Part shown: piece by piece, positions 54,335-64,000 of the stretch | How the letters are laid out: each line of letters begins with the position of its first letter | Position numbering within the stretch: the stretch's first letter is position 1 | Source: Candidatus Altimarinota bacterium | GTDB taxonomy: Bacteria > Patescibacteriota > Gracilibacteria > BD1-5 > UBA2023 | Length of the DNA stretch: 64,000 bases | Direction of reading: 5' to 3' | NCBI GenBank assembly: GCA_013268835.1 | Contig: JABFSX010000004.1 | Span: forward strand, 186,001 to 250,000 | Notes under the pieces: model-generated | Seen by the model: only the letters and a program-made list of their open reading frames with translations | The model's database searches: none | What the model was told of the DNA's origin: nothing | Program-made: the position numbers and the translations under genes

Positions 54335-54409
54335 TGGGGCTTAGCTCAGTTGGACTAGAGCAGGTCTCTGCTAAGGACAAGGTCATGGGTTCGAGTCCCA
54401 TAGCCCCAA
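54335..54409 (+). tRNA. tRNA with GCU anticodon but a class I (short variable) body
   Basis: Full cloverleaf: acceptor TGGGGCT/AGCCCCA, D-arm GCTC/GAGC, anticodon arm GGTCT/GGACA with loop CTGCTAA giving GCU (Ser AGC/AGU codons), variable loop AGGTC of 5 bases, T-arm ATGGG/CCCAT with TTCGAGT. The anticodon stem has a G-A end mismatch. Normal bacterial tRNA-Ser is class II with a long variable arm read by SerRS; this one lacks it. CCA is not encoded (CAC follows A73), unlike the other tRNAs here. Charging identity is uncertain. Confidence 0.8.
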
Positions 54410-54421
54410 CACAGTTATTGA

Positions 54422-55930
54422 TTACATAATAAATGATCGAATATTTTCATTTAATTCTTTTACTAATCACTCATTACTTTCTTGCCATCTTTTTATTAAC
54501 TTCTTTCATCACTTTCACCAAAATTTCTTTTCATCATTAAACCATGATTTCATTTGGACTCGGTCAGTAGTATTTGGACTTTTTGTAAGAAATACTCGCT
54601 TATTATATTCTCAAATTCATCACCAGAAATAATCATTGTCCTCCAAAGAAGACAAAAAATTATAGAGAACAACTTCTGGACTTTCGTTTCATGGCAAAAA
54701 TGCCACTTTATATCATTTAACTCTACGGAAATCATTTCTTGAATCTCAATCAAGAACTATGATACTTTGTATAAATTCTGGAACTTTTGCTTCTATAAGA
54801 TTTTTATAAAAATTTTTACCCAGACTTACCTTCTTCATTAGTGTAAGTCTTTTCTTTAAATCAGAATTGAGTATACACTCAAGGAATAAAAAAGCCTCCT
54901 CATCTTCACAATATAGATTTAACTTATTCACTACTTTAGTTGGAATCACTGAGTGCATAAGTCCTGCTTTCATTTTTTCAAAACTAGATTCATCATCTAA
55001 TTTAATAATAGTACCGGAACTATCATCAAGAAAAGCAATCTTACTTGAATATTCAAAAGTTCGCTTATTCTCCTCAAGAAGATATCATAAGATTTCTATT
55101 GAATGAGTCGTAAATATAAATTGAAGATTATACTCTCTTGCTGTTTTTAGAAATAAGTCCATTAATTGGAGCTGTGCTCGAGGATAAAGAGTAGCATCTA
55201 CTTCATCAATTAGAATAAGTCATCAATTATAATTCTCTCATTGTTCTTGTTTTAGATTTTTAAAAGAAAGTATAGATAAAATTATCTGTGCAATATTATC
55301 TTGTCAGGATGAATTTCATAAAACATCATAATTATCTGTTGTAGGTAGGTAGGATTCTTTATTTCTTGTTTTTGTATGTGTAGGCTTTATTCTTTTATTT
55401 GAAGATAAAATCTTATTATACCATTGCTCATATAAACACCTATCTTCTTCTGTAATATTATCTTCTATTCAAAATGATTTAACAAAATTCAAATCAGATT
55501 CTTGAGCAAGTGGAAATAATCTTTTTAATCCAAGATAACGCACAGGTTTTCTAATTTTTCATTCATCTTTTTGTCTTTCTCCAACATCAACTCGATATCT
55601 TTTATCTGCTTCAATATATCGAGAACTTGCTTCTTTATTTGATCCATCATCATTCTCAATGCTCCATAAGTATTCGCTCAGATAATCTTTATCTGGAGAA
55701 AAACGAAAAACCTCAGAAAATTGAGTCTCAAAAATCTTATTATCAAGAGAGGATTTTCAAATTGTTCAGCCTTTTCAACTTCTATAAGAAAACATATGTC
55801 CTATAAGTCCCAAAACTGAAGATTTTCAAGTTCAATTTGGCCCAGAAATTACCGTAATTTTATCTCAAATTTCTAGTGTAATATTCTCTAGGTGTCTAAA
55901 TTTTTTTATTAAAAGTGATTTAATTTTCAT
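54422..55930 (-). CDS. OLD-family ATPase with C-terminal TOPRIM domain (GajA-like)
   Basis: A 502-residue protein. N-terminal KIKSLLIKKFRHLENITLEI, then Walker A GPNGTGKSSV where the fourth and sixth residues, both glycine, are TGA (55832, 55826). Walker B is LILIDEVDATLYP, followed by the TTHSIEIL motif. The C-terminal half has the TOPRIM pattern LYCEDEEAFLF and IIVLDGDSRNDF. ATPase plus TOPRIM is the layout of OLD nucleases and of Gabija GajA, which cut phage DNA. More than twenty TGA-Gly show long residence. No GajB-like helicase is adjacent. It follows serS by 12 bases and ends next to the GCU tRNA. Confidence 0.82.
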
Positions 55931-55942
55931 TTTGAAATAAAA

Positions 55943-57244
55943 TTAAATTCTCTCCTTCCCTCCAATATAATTCCTCAATACTTTTGGTACAGTTACGGTG
56001 CAATCCTCATTCTGATAGTTTTCCATAATCGCTACAAGAGCCCGTCCACAGGCGAATGCAGTAGCATCATTGGTATGGATGAGTTCTACATCTCCTGATG
56101 TTCGGCGAACACGAGTCTGGAGTCTACGAGATTGGTAGTCAGTCATATAGTCAGCCGTATGTGTCTCACGATATTGAGATTGTCCTGGGAGCCACGCCTC
56201 GATATCTGATCCTTTTGCATTTGGCTTTCCGATATCGAACGTACACTTCTGGAGCTTCTGATATGGGATTTCGAGTTGTTGCATGAGCCACTCTTGGATT
56301 CCTGAGAAGAGGAGGTGCTCATCGTGAGAGGTCTCAGCGGTCGAGAATGACTCCATCTCGAGCTTGTCGAATTGGTGTACACGGATAATCCCTTCCATAT
56401 CTTTCCCATAGGTTCCAGCCTCTCCACGGAATGATGTAGCATATCCGAGATATCGAACGGGCATCTCAGATTCAGCGAATATCTCACCCGCATGCATAGA
56501 ACCGAGAACGTGTTCTGCAGAACCCTGGAGCCAGAGATCCTCTCCCTCGATCTTGTAACGATCTTCTCGTGGCTCAAGTCGATCCATCGCATCGTACGGA
56601 GCGGTCTTGATCATATACGGAGGAAGCACAGGGAGAAATGGCTTATCTGAGACAGAGAGCTTGTGTTCAGCAATGATTCCAGCAAGGACCGTAGAATCTG
56701 AGAGAGAATCCATCACCCATTGGATGAGGGCGAATTGGAGCTTCACGAGATCTCATTTGAGATATGCAAAACGTGAACCCGCCACATTGGCTGCTCGTTC
56801 CTTGTCGATCCATCCACGAATCTCTCCTATCTCTGCATGATTTTTTACTGGAAAATCGAATTCACGGATCTTTCCCCATTGTTTTACAATCACATTTTCT
56901 TCTTCTGTGAGTCCAAGTGGCGTATCTGCAGTTGGAATATTTGGGATTTTTTTATAGAGAGCAAGGAACTCTGTTTCGATGGTTTCAAACTCCTTTTCTC
57001 CAATTTGGATCTTTTCCTTGAGCTCTTTGGCTTCTGTAAGTTTCTCTGGTTCTGGCTTCCCTTTTCCCATACTCGCAGAGATATCGTTACGACGCATGCG
57101 AAGAGCATCGAGTTCTTGACCAAGAGCAATACGAGCCGCATCGAGTTCGATCACACGTTCGAGATCCACTCATTTGGTTACTTTATCGTGAAGAGCTTTT
57201 TTGATAATTTCTGGATTATTTCGGAGAATTTTGATATCGATCAT
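55943..57244 (-). CDS. serS: seryl-tRNA synthetase
   Basis: A 433-residue class II synthetase. Residues 1-110 form the coiled-coil arm (LRMRRNDISASMGKGKPEPE) that normally grips the long variable arm of tRNA-Ser. Catalytic motifs: RYLGYATSFRGEAGTYGKD (motif 2), MESFSTAE, and HTNDATAFACGRALVAI (motif 3, with Arg encoded CGG). Two TGA-Gly. The CGG here is direct evidence that CGG is still Arg. Confidence 0.95.
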
Positions 57245-57348
57245 AGAACAATTTGGACTTATAGAGTAAATATGGTTTTCATTATAGAAAATCTCGATTC
57301 TTTTTCAATTTTTTTGCAAAAGAAAAGGAAATATGGTAATATCAAAGT

Positions 57349-57633
57349 ATGGTATTCAAACGTAAAGATTCAATACATATTCGTCGTTTCAAGAAGATTG
57401 CAGAGGCTATGGCTGTCTGAACTGGTATTATTATGTTCTGGCGTGGAATCTGGCTTCTTGGTGACACCTATCTCTATCCAGATCATGCTGGAATCAGTGC
57501 TACTATATCACTATTTCTTGGGATTCTCATACTGCTTCTGACTCGTAGTTTTGTGAAACAATTCCTCTGAGAAATGCAAGAAGAAGAACTCAAAGCCGAA
57601 AAAAATATGTTTGAACATATCTTTAATAAATAA
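57349..57633 (+). CDS. small membrane protein, 94 aa
   Basis: Basic N-terminus (VFKRKDSIHIRRFKK), two hydrophobic segments (AVGTGIIMFWRGIWLLG and ATISLFLGILILLLT), and a charged C-terminal tail. Two TGA-Gly. No recognised family. Confidence 0.7.
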
Positions 57634-57640
57634 ATTTATT

Positions 57641-57672
57641 AAAAAATCCTTCAGATAGTGAAGGATTTTTTA
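57641..57672. terminator. terminator between the small membrane protein and dnaX
   Basis: AAAAATCCTTCA / TGAAGGATTTTT with loop GATAG. Confidence 0.85.
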
Positions 57673-57727
57673 ATTGTTTTTTTCACGTTTTTCGATAGGA
57701 TAGACGAGTAAATTCATCCATCAAAAA

Positions 57728-59230
57728 ATGTCTCTCTATACCAAATATCGACCTCGTGATTGGAACTCTGTCATCGGACAAGATTCTGTATCTACTATAC
57801 TCCGTACTTCCCTTTCTCAGAATCGAGTTGGGCATGCCTATATCTTGACGGGGTCTCGTGGAACTGGTAAAACTACCAGCGCTCGTATCCTTGCGAAGGG
57901 TGTGAATTGTCTCGATCTCCAAGATAATGGAAATCCTTGTCACAAGTGTACTCATTGTATTGCTTTTGATGAAGGAAATATGCTCGATTGTATCGAGATC
58001 GATGGAGCCTCTAATAATGGAGTTGATAATGTGCGAGACCTGATCGAGAAGGCTCGATTCGAACCAAATCAATGAAAATATAAGATCTACATTATTGATG
58101 AAGTCCATATGCTCTCGACAGGAGCGTTCAATGCACTTCTCAAGATTCTCGAAGAACCACCAGATCATGTAAAATTTATCCTTGCTACTACAGAAATAGA
58201 TAAAATCCCTGAAACCATCCGATCTCGATCACTTCGTTTTGATTTCAAAAAAATCACTGAAAAAGATATCATAAAAAGGCTCGAATTTGTTTGCCGAGAA
58301 GAGAATATAATCGCCGAAAAAGAAGCCCTTGAGATCATTGCTCGTGCCGCCCGTGGAGCGCTTCGAGATGCTCTCACACTCACAGAACAGAATATCGTCA
58401 ATGGAGAGATCAATACAGCATATGTAAAATCAACACTTTCACTCGTTGAGAAGTCACTGATCGATCATATCATCGCTACTATAGTAAGTATGGATAGAGA
58501 TGGGATGATAAATATTCTAGAAAAGCTCCGAACCGAACATACTGAAATTCGCAGTTTATTCGATCAGATTCTCTCGGGACTCAGGGACCAGATGATGCAG
58601 ATTTTCCAGTCAAAAAATACAACTGATACACTGGAATTTGTTACATATAGTGAGATATTTGCAATATTCGAATCTGCATACAGCTATACCAAGACCATTC
58701 CTGATGGAGGACTCCTGATCGAGATCACCCTGATGCGAGCTGTGATGCGATGAGAGAAAAAACAAAATGATGAAACGATTTCTAAAAATGATGAAAAAAA
58801 TACAAAAATTAAAGAGATTCCTACGGAATGAAAAAAGAAAATAGAATCAGAAGAAATAAAGACTTTTGATACTTTTTCTACAAAAAGTATAGAGAATACT
58901 GTTTCAGTAAAAAATACCGAAACCGAAACAATCCCTACAGGATGACAAGATAAAACTTCAACAAATACATTCTCCTATATTCGTCTCCTCGAAGAAATCA
59001 AAAAAATAAAAAATACTCTCGTTCTCGACCTCAAGACTGCTCGATTTGAAATCAATAATAATACCCTGACATTTATTTTCTCTAAAGAGTGGCACTATAA
59101 TAGAGCCAATGATCCAAGTATGAAGACCATAATTGCAGAACAACTCGAAAAACTCTATAGTGGAAGTTGGAAAATCGAATGTCGACTCGATGGAACAAAT
59201 AATCTCAATATTCTTGATGAGGTTTTTTAG
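57728..59230 (+). CDS. dnaX: DNA polymerase III subunit gamma/tau
   Basis: Clamp-loader ATPase, 500 residues: LYTKYRPRDWNSVIGQDS, Walker A GSRGTGKTTSARILAK, zinc Cys cluster CLDLQDNGNPCHKCTHC, Walker B YIIDEVHMLS, sensor 1 LEEPPDHVKFILATTE. About four TGA-Gly. The C-terminal 150 residues are Lys/Glu-rich, then a small folded end (RLLEEIKKIKNTLVL) that would bind polymerase. Ends at TAG 59228-59230, four bases before the converging gene. Confidence 0.94.
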
Positions 59231-59233
59231 AAC

Positions 59234-60460
59234 CTAAGGTGTCGGACAAGCAACACTCACTTGTCCCTTCATACAATTTTTTGCCATTTTAGGAACACGT
59301 TTTTCGACGGCCTCAGCCGTAAAAAGAAGAGAAATATGTAGATCAATAAGATCAAGCATCATTGTTGATTTTGTTTCTATCTCAGGAGTTGTTCTTGAGC
59401 GTAAAAGACTATCCATAGCAATAACGGATCTCTTTACTGTATCCTCTTTTATAACATTATTGACATGATAGACTCGCTCATCTGTTGTTCGAGCATTTGT
59501 TACTTTTTTCTTAAAAGGGGTAAGTATATTTTCTAGTCCTAGAATTGGATTTGCCATACATTGAGCCTTGGCTCGTACCGCAGCAGCGACACTATCATCT
59601 CCTGTAGTTTTTGCCTTAAAACAATCAAAATTCTTCACAATTCGATCAGACATACGAACTGATTGTCCAAGATTAGAAAGCTGGGATTGAAGCTGTTTTC
59701 TTTTATCATTGATTCTTTCTTCGATCGTTTTTTTACTTCATCCTCACTGAAACATAGCAATAGCCTTCTTCCAATCAGCCAATGCTGAATCGTTTTTTTG
59801 TCAGATTTTCTCTATTCACTTCATGATCTTCGCCATACCTTCTTCGAGTCCATTCTGATCTTTACATCATTCAGTGGCTGTTGGATTATAGTTTGCATTG
59901 ATCGCATTGGCAAGTTCAATATTTTTTTCAGAGAGTCCAATTGGATTAGACGGAACACCCAATGCTGCTTGCTTAAAGATATTTTCAAGTGCCTGATTTT
60001 CGATCAATAAAGTTTTGAATTCTCATTTGATATCATCATTCAGATTACAAGTATTTGCCATATTTGATATAGCACCAGTAATCTTTTTTTCTGTTTGAGT
60101 AAACAATGTTCCATCCCGAGAAACTGGGGCCCGAGTTTCTCCATTTACTGCAATCTTGATATTGTATTGAAAATCAAGAAACGTATTATCAAAAATTGGA
60201 ACCTCAAGAAACGCCTTATCAATAACCTCCAATGTTCGTTCAGCTGATGAACTTGCTCCTGCTTTAGTTATACCACAAGATGCTGGATTTCCTTGGCTTT
60301 TTATATTTGTAAGCTTTGTATCAACAGAACGTGTATATTCGGCGAGCTCAGCAATCGGACCGTTCTGAATTGAACAACCTCATCATGCTGAAAAAGTCTG
60401 ATTTCATAAGATAATCAAACCCATATAGATACAAGATGTATATGCTAATTTTTTATACAT
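59234..60460 (-). CDS. exported helical protein, 408 aa, with several Cys
   Basis: N-terminal membrane or signal segment (AYTSCIYMGLIILGNQTFSA), then a mostly helical body with spaced Cys (GGCSIQNGP, ASCGITKAG, MANTCNLNDD, NFDCFKAK, KNCMKGQVSVACPTP) suggesting disulfides. Around ten TGA-Gly. It starts 2 bases after the stop of the upstream exported gene, so the two are one operon. No family recognised. Confidence 0.7.
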
Positions 60461-60462
60461 AT

Positions 60463-62094
60463 TTATTTACTTGGAAGATTATCAAATTTTCGATCTATTT
60501 CAAGAATCTCAAGAATGATATTGAGCATTGCTCGTGTAAAGGCCTGAATCTCCGTCAAATCTGTTGAAATTCAATTGTATCATTCTTTTTGCCCATCCTT
60601 TAATCGGATATCATAACATCAGGCAAGATTCTCCATTTCTTTTGGTCAAAGTGGTTTTTTTGCGAGTAAGGCATTATCAGTTGTCTGTCAACGATTCTGA
60701 TTGAATCCAGCACCAATTGATCCATTTGCAAGATCAAGATCTCATGCAAGTCAGACCTCATTCATAGAACAACGAAGATCTCGATCGAATTTTGCATCCA
60801 AAATAACTTGTGTAGCTTCCTTTTCGACAATTTTTTTCGGCTGTGGTGTTTCATGCATAAAAATTCGAGCTCCAGCAATTTTTTCTTTGAACTTTACATT
60901 CAAAAAAGGAAGTTGATACGTATTGTTTGTCATCTTTTGCTGGGACAGATCAGACCAAGATATTGGCTCCATCATCTTTGAGTGTTTTTCGAGCAAGAGC
61001 TCGATCGAAGGAGTCGGTGATCCTCCAAGGAGATTCATTGTTCCTCATTTCATATTAATGGTAATACAGAATATCCCTTCGCAAGGAAGTGTATGTGAGA
61101 AATCCTTGCTCTGTGAAGTACCAAATCTTGCAGCACTTGCTGCTGCATCATATCCTCATTTTCTTCAGGTACTTGTATCGAATACAAATCCTGTATCATT
61201 CGTATTTCCTGCGAGTGATGCGTCAATGTTTTCAAAAAAATCTTCCCCAAATAAACCACCAATATCCACAGATCAAGATGCTACAGAAGTATCCTCACAA
61301 ACTCATGCCCAAGGGAGCGGAGTAGTTGTACCTGAATTAGTTGTACCTGAATTCATAGCTATCGGAGATGTATTATTGCCAGCTGTAGGATTTGTAGGAT
61401 TTGCAATTGCGGCAGCAGCTCAGCCAAAAAGTGGTGCTATCGGTTTTCCTGCAAGCATATCTGAAAGAGCCTTGGCACTTGCATTCTTTGTGCCTTTATA
61501 TTCATTTTTTCACTTAAATAATACACCATTGATTCGACTGATATCGTGAAGAATATCATAATCCGAATTCACAACGTCACCATCTGAATAGAGTCCTGTA
61601 TTTCCAACTGATTCTAGTGTATTTTGATCCTTATAAGCAGCATCTTGTACTGCATTGTACTTTTCTACAAGACATTGACGGAGTGTTGATTCACTCACTG
61701 TAGTCAGTTGAATATTTTTTTTACTTGCCAATTGTACTAGTATGGCTGTATTTCCTTCTTTGAGTTTATCTAGCGACTTTTGGTCGATTCTTTCACTCGC
61801 CAACCAAGGAGCATTACATCCAAAAGATCCATATGTTCCCTTTTCATTTAGACGCCTTACCGTAATACCTTGAGCCAGAGCATCACCCGCATCATCAATC
61901 CGTGAATAAAAATCCAATCAGAGATTAGATCCAATAATACTATCATTAGAACCTTCAGAGTTATTTGCAGCACTTTTAGCCTCATACTCAGCATTAACTG
62001 TATTTCCATCTGCTATTTTTACAGAATCCGCATAACCAGAAAATGGCACTACAAGAATGCAAAAGAAACCAAATATGAAAAAATACTGCTTCAT
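60463..62094 (-). CDS. exported protein, 543 aa, partner of the next gene
   Basis: Signal peptide YFFIFGFFCILVVPFSGYADS from ATG 62094. Body: FYSRIDDAGDALAQGITVRR, GSFGCNAPWLASERID, RQCLVEKYNAVQDAAYKD, a Thr/Asn/Pro linker, then SHTLPCEGIFCITINMKGG and MNLLGGSPTPSIELLLEKHS. Spaced Cys and more than ten TGA-Gly. Shares helix-plus-Cys style and operon with the 408-residue protein. Possibly a secretion or cell-surface complex with the nearby PilB-type ATPase, but that is only position. Confidence 0.7.
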
Positions 62095-62250
62095 ACCAAC
62101 TATTGTACTAGAAATTCCCAAAAAATGCAAAAGAAAAACACCCCAAGAAACCCTGAAGGAATAAGCATATATAAAAAGATTTTTTGAGTATTTTTTGCAA
62201 AAAAACAACACTTCTCTATACTGAGAATATATATCATATAACTCTATCTT

Positions 62251-62898
62251 ATGCGAATTGCTATTCTTATTGGACTCCTATTTCTCTCAGCTTGTACAGC
62301 TACCACTAATACCACCGATACAAATAAAACTCCTACTACAGCTCCTACCACTACAACGCCTACAGTAAAAGAAAATCATACTGTTGCCACTCCAACATTT
62401 GGTTCATGAAAAACTCAAGTAGAGATATTTGCAGATTTCCAATGTCCTGCCTGTATCGTATTTTCAGAAAATGTTGGACCAATATTCGAAGAATATGCAG
62501 CCTCAGGAAAGCTCACTATTACTTTCAGACAGTATCCACTTGAAATGCATAAAAATGCAAAATCTGATGCCATTGCGGCGCTCTGTAGCGCTGAACAATG
62601 AAAGTATATGGACTATAAAAAAGGACTCTATTCTCTTGAAAGAGAAAAAGCTGGAAAGAGCGTTACTGATGCTGAGCGAGTTAGTCTCGCCAAAGAAAAA
62701 GGTCTTGATGAAACAAAATTCTCAAGCTGTCTCTCTTCTCGGGCTTATGAGAAACAAGTAGAATCAGATATAGCTCTTGGTGATAGTAAATGAGTAAATG
62801 CTACTCCGACGATTTATATCGATGGAATGAAGGTAGATATGTCCCTCTTCCGAGATCTCAACGGATTTAAGACTTTTCTTGAAAATCGAATCAAATAA
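62251..62898 (+). CDS. DsbA-like thiol-disulfide lipoprotein
   Basis: A 215-residue lipoprotein: signal peptide AILIGLLFLSACTA with lipobox, Thr/Pro linker, then a thioredoxin fold with active site FADFQCPACIVF (CPAC), QYPLEMHKNAKSDAIAALC, and the cis-Pro loop VNATPTIYIDG. Three TGA-Gly. DsbA/DsbG-type proteins make or repair disulfides; the Cys-rich exported proteins on either side are plausible substrates. Confidence 0.9.
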
Positions 62899-62911
62899 TA
62901 ATCTAAGTTAG

Positions 62912-62954
62912 AATATAAAATCCCTCAATCAATTAATTGAGGGATTTTATATTA
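62912..62954. terminator. bidirectional terminator
   Basis: AATATAAAATCCCTCAAT / ATTGAGGGATTTTATATT, a long perfect stem between the DsbA-like and PilB-like genes. Confidence 0.9.
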
Positions 62955-62956
62955 TT

Positions 62957-64000
62957 TTATTCAATTACTTTGAATAACTCTTCCAGACTTGTTTTTCATT
63001 GCATAGCCTTGAGTATTCCATCTTCTCGCATCAACATAAGATCTCACTTTCGAGCAGCCGTGATAATCTCACGGGGACTTGATCAGTTTCTGATTAGCAT
63101 ACGAATATCATCAGAAAAATTCATCACTTCATAGATACCAATACGTCCTTTATATCCTGTCATTCCACACTCAGCACAGCCTTTTGATTTCCAGAGCTTA
63201 AATCCATCTTTTTTGGAAGCAAGTGCCTCGATACCAAGATCCTTGAGCATATACTTGATAATATCAATCTGACTTGTATCTGCCTCATATGCTTCAACAC
63301 AGTGAGGGCAGAGTCTACGAACCAGTCGTTGAGCAATAATTACATCAAGTCCAGAAGCAAGGATATAATTTGGAACCCCCATATTCATAAGTCGTTCGAT
63401 CGTCTCACCTGCACTCTTTGTATGAAGAGTTGATAAAACTAGATGCCCCGTCATTGCCGCTTGCATAGAGATCGTCGCTGATTCGAGATCACGAATCTCA
63501 CCAATCATGATAATATCAGGATCTTGACGCATCAGAGCCTTGAGACCTGTGGAATATGTGTAGTTCTTTTTTTCATCTACTTCACTTTGCACAATTCCTG
63601 AAAGCTCATACTCGATCGGATCTTCCAAAGTAATAATTTTTCGGTCTTCTGTATTAAGACTAGTAAGCATCGAATAGAGTGTGGTTGTCTTACCACTTCC
63701 CGTTGGACCCGTCACAAGAATAGTTCCATTTTTTTTCTTGAGACTTCTATCGATCTGTCTTCGGGAAGTCCACATAAAACCAAGCTCTCCTACTTGTGGA
63801 ATTGCCTTAGTGGAATCAAGAATACGACAAACAACATTCTCTCCATAGCGAACTGGGAGTGTTGATACACGAACATCAATCCGTTCACTATCACTCGTAA
63901 TGCGATATTTACCATCTTGTGGAATATCTGTAAGATTAAGTTTGAGATCTGATTTATATTTCAGTCGCTCGAGAAGAAGCTTATATTCTGGACGAGAAAG
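62957..64000 (-). CDS. type IV pilus/type II secretion ATPase (PilB/GspE), partial
   Basis: The last 347 residues are in the window; the start is beyond 64000. Walker A GPTGSGKTTTLYSML, Asp box ITLEDPIEYE, Walker B QDPDIIMIGEIRD, His box TGHLVLSTLHT and the tetracysteine zinc site CPHC...CAEC are all present. Four TGA-Gly near the C-terminus. Powers pilin assembly; pili are typical attachment tools of CPR cells. PilB versus GspE cannot be settled from this part. Confidence 0.93.

Noticed and set aside
54422-55930. A complete two-gene Gabija system.
   Set aside because: Only the GajA-like component is present; the neighbours are serS and a tRNA, with no GajB helicase.
2172-63000. In-frame TGA codons read as widespread pseudogenes or frameshifts.
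   Set aside because: TGA falls at conserved Gly positions and frames resume without shift, so recoding explains them.

Overview
This window comes from a bacterium that reads UGA as glycine (genetic code 25). Most genes are broken by in-frame TGA under the standard code, and become full-length proteins when TGA is read as Gly, with TAA or TAG as stops. The recoded positions are ones where families require glycine: both recoded glycines of the P-loop in the OLD-type ATPase (55826-55834), the HEFGH zinc motif of a metallopeptidase (near 16026), and the residue after PCHRVI in the alkyltransferase (near 36311). The only release factor seen is RF1, as expected if UGA is sense. CGA and CGG sit at conserved Arg sites in SerRS and RF1, so they still mean Arg. 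Together with AT-rich DNA and few Shine-Dalgarno sites this points to Gracilibacteria (BD1-5/GN02), or a close relative, in the CPR/Patescibacteria. It does not fit those Absconditabacterales reported to have reassigned CGA/CGG.

Layout. 1-4.4 kb: end of an Ig-repeat surface protein, then an anaerobic ribonucleotide reductase operon (nrdD, a separate glycyl-radical fragment, nrdG) behind two NrdR-like boxes. 4.7-7.3 kb: a foreign-looking RloC-type anticodon nuclease candidate. 7.3-13.9 kb: a minus-strand envelope/redox block of two flavin-accepting lipoproteins, ApbE, a GDSL lipoprotein, a DUF1624 acyltransferase-like protein and a LolD/FtsX-type ABC exporter. 14-17.6 kb: poorly known genes separated by related terminator hairpins. 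17.7-18.9 kb: four tRNAs and rsmG. 19-29.4 kb: a membrane glycosyltransferase with a PEGA-like partner, a NYN nuclease, an ABC-2 exporter split by an inverted basic protein, and surface or unknown genes. 29.6-36.9 kb: a small foreign membrane protein, a PIF1-type helicase, a giant delta-60 repeat protein, Ogt and a PhnA domain. 37-38.4 kb: two tandem PEP-CTERM proteins with standard TGA stops and strong Shine-Dalgarno sites, clearly foreign. 38.5-46 kb: a FecR-domain protein, a CHASE2 adenylate cyclase, a FISUMP surface protein and prfA with a structured leader. 46-52.9 kb: tRNA-Leu, CorA, a VanY peptidase, a large subtilase with DUF5011-type repeats and a lipoprotein. 53-57 kb: an MFS transporter, an unusual GCU tRNA, an OLD-family ATPase-TOPRIM gene and serS. 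57-64 kb: dnaX, two large exported proteins, a DsbA-like lipoprotein and a PilB/GspE ATPase (cut by the window edge).

The content (pilus ATPase, many repeat-rich exported proteins, exporters, anaerobic nucleotide reduction, no biosynthetic pathways) suits a small host-dependent anaerobe living on another cell. The PEP-CTERM pair suggests DNA taken from a Gram-negative neighbour. Two defence-type ATPases (RloC-like and OLD) lie in the window; no complete described system is certain. The features most worth following are the split NrdD, the standard-code PEP-CTERM cassette, the class I tRNA with a GCU anticodon and the prfA leader.
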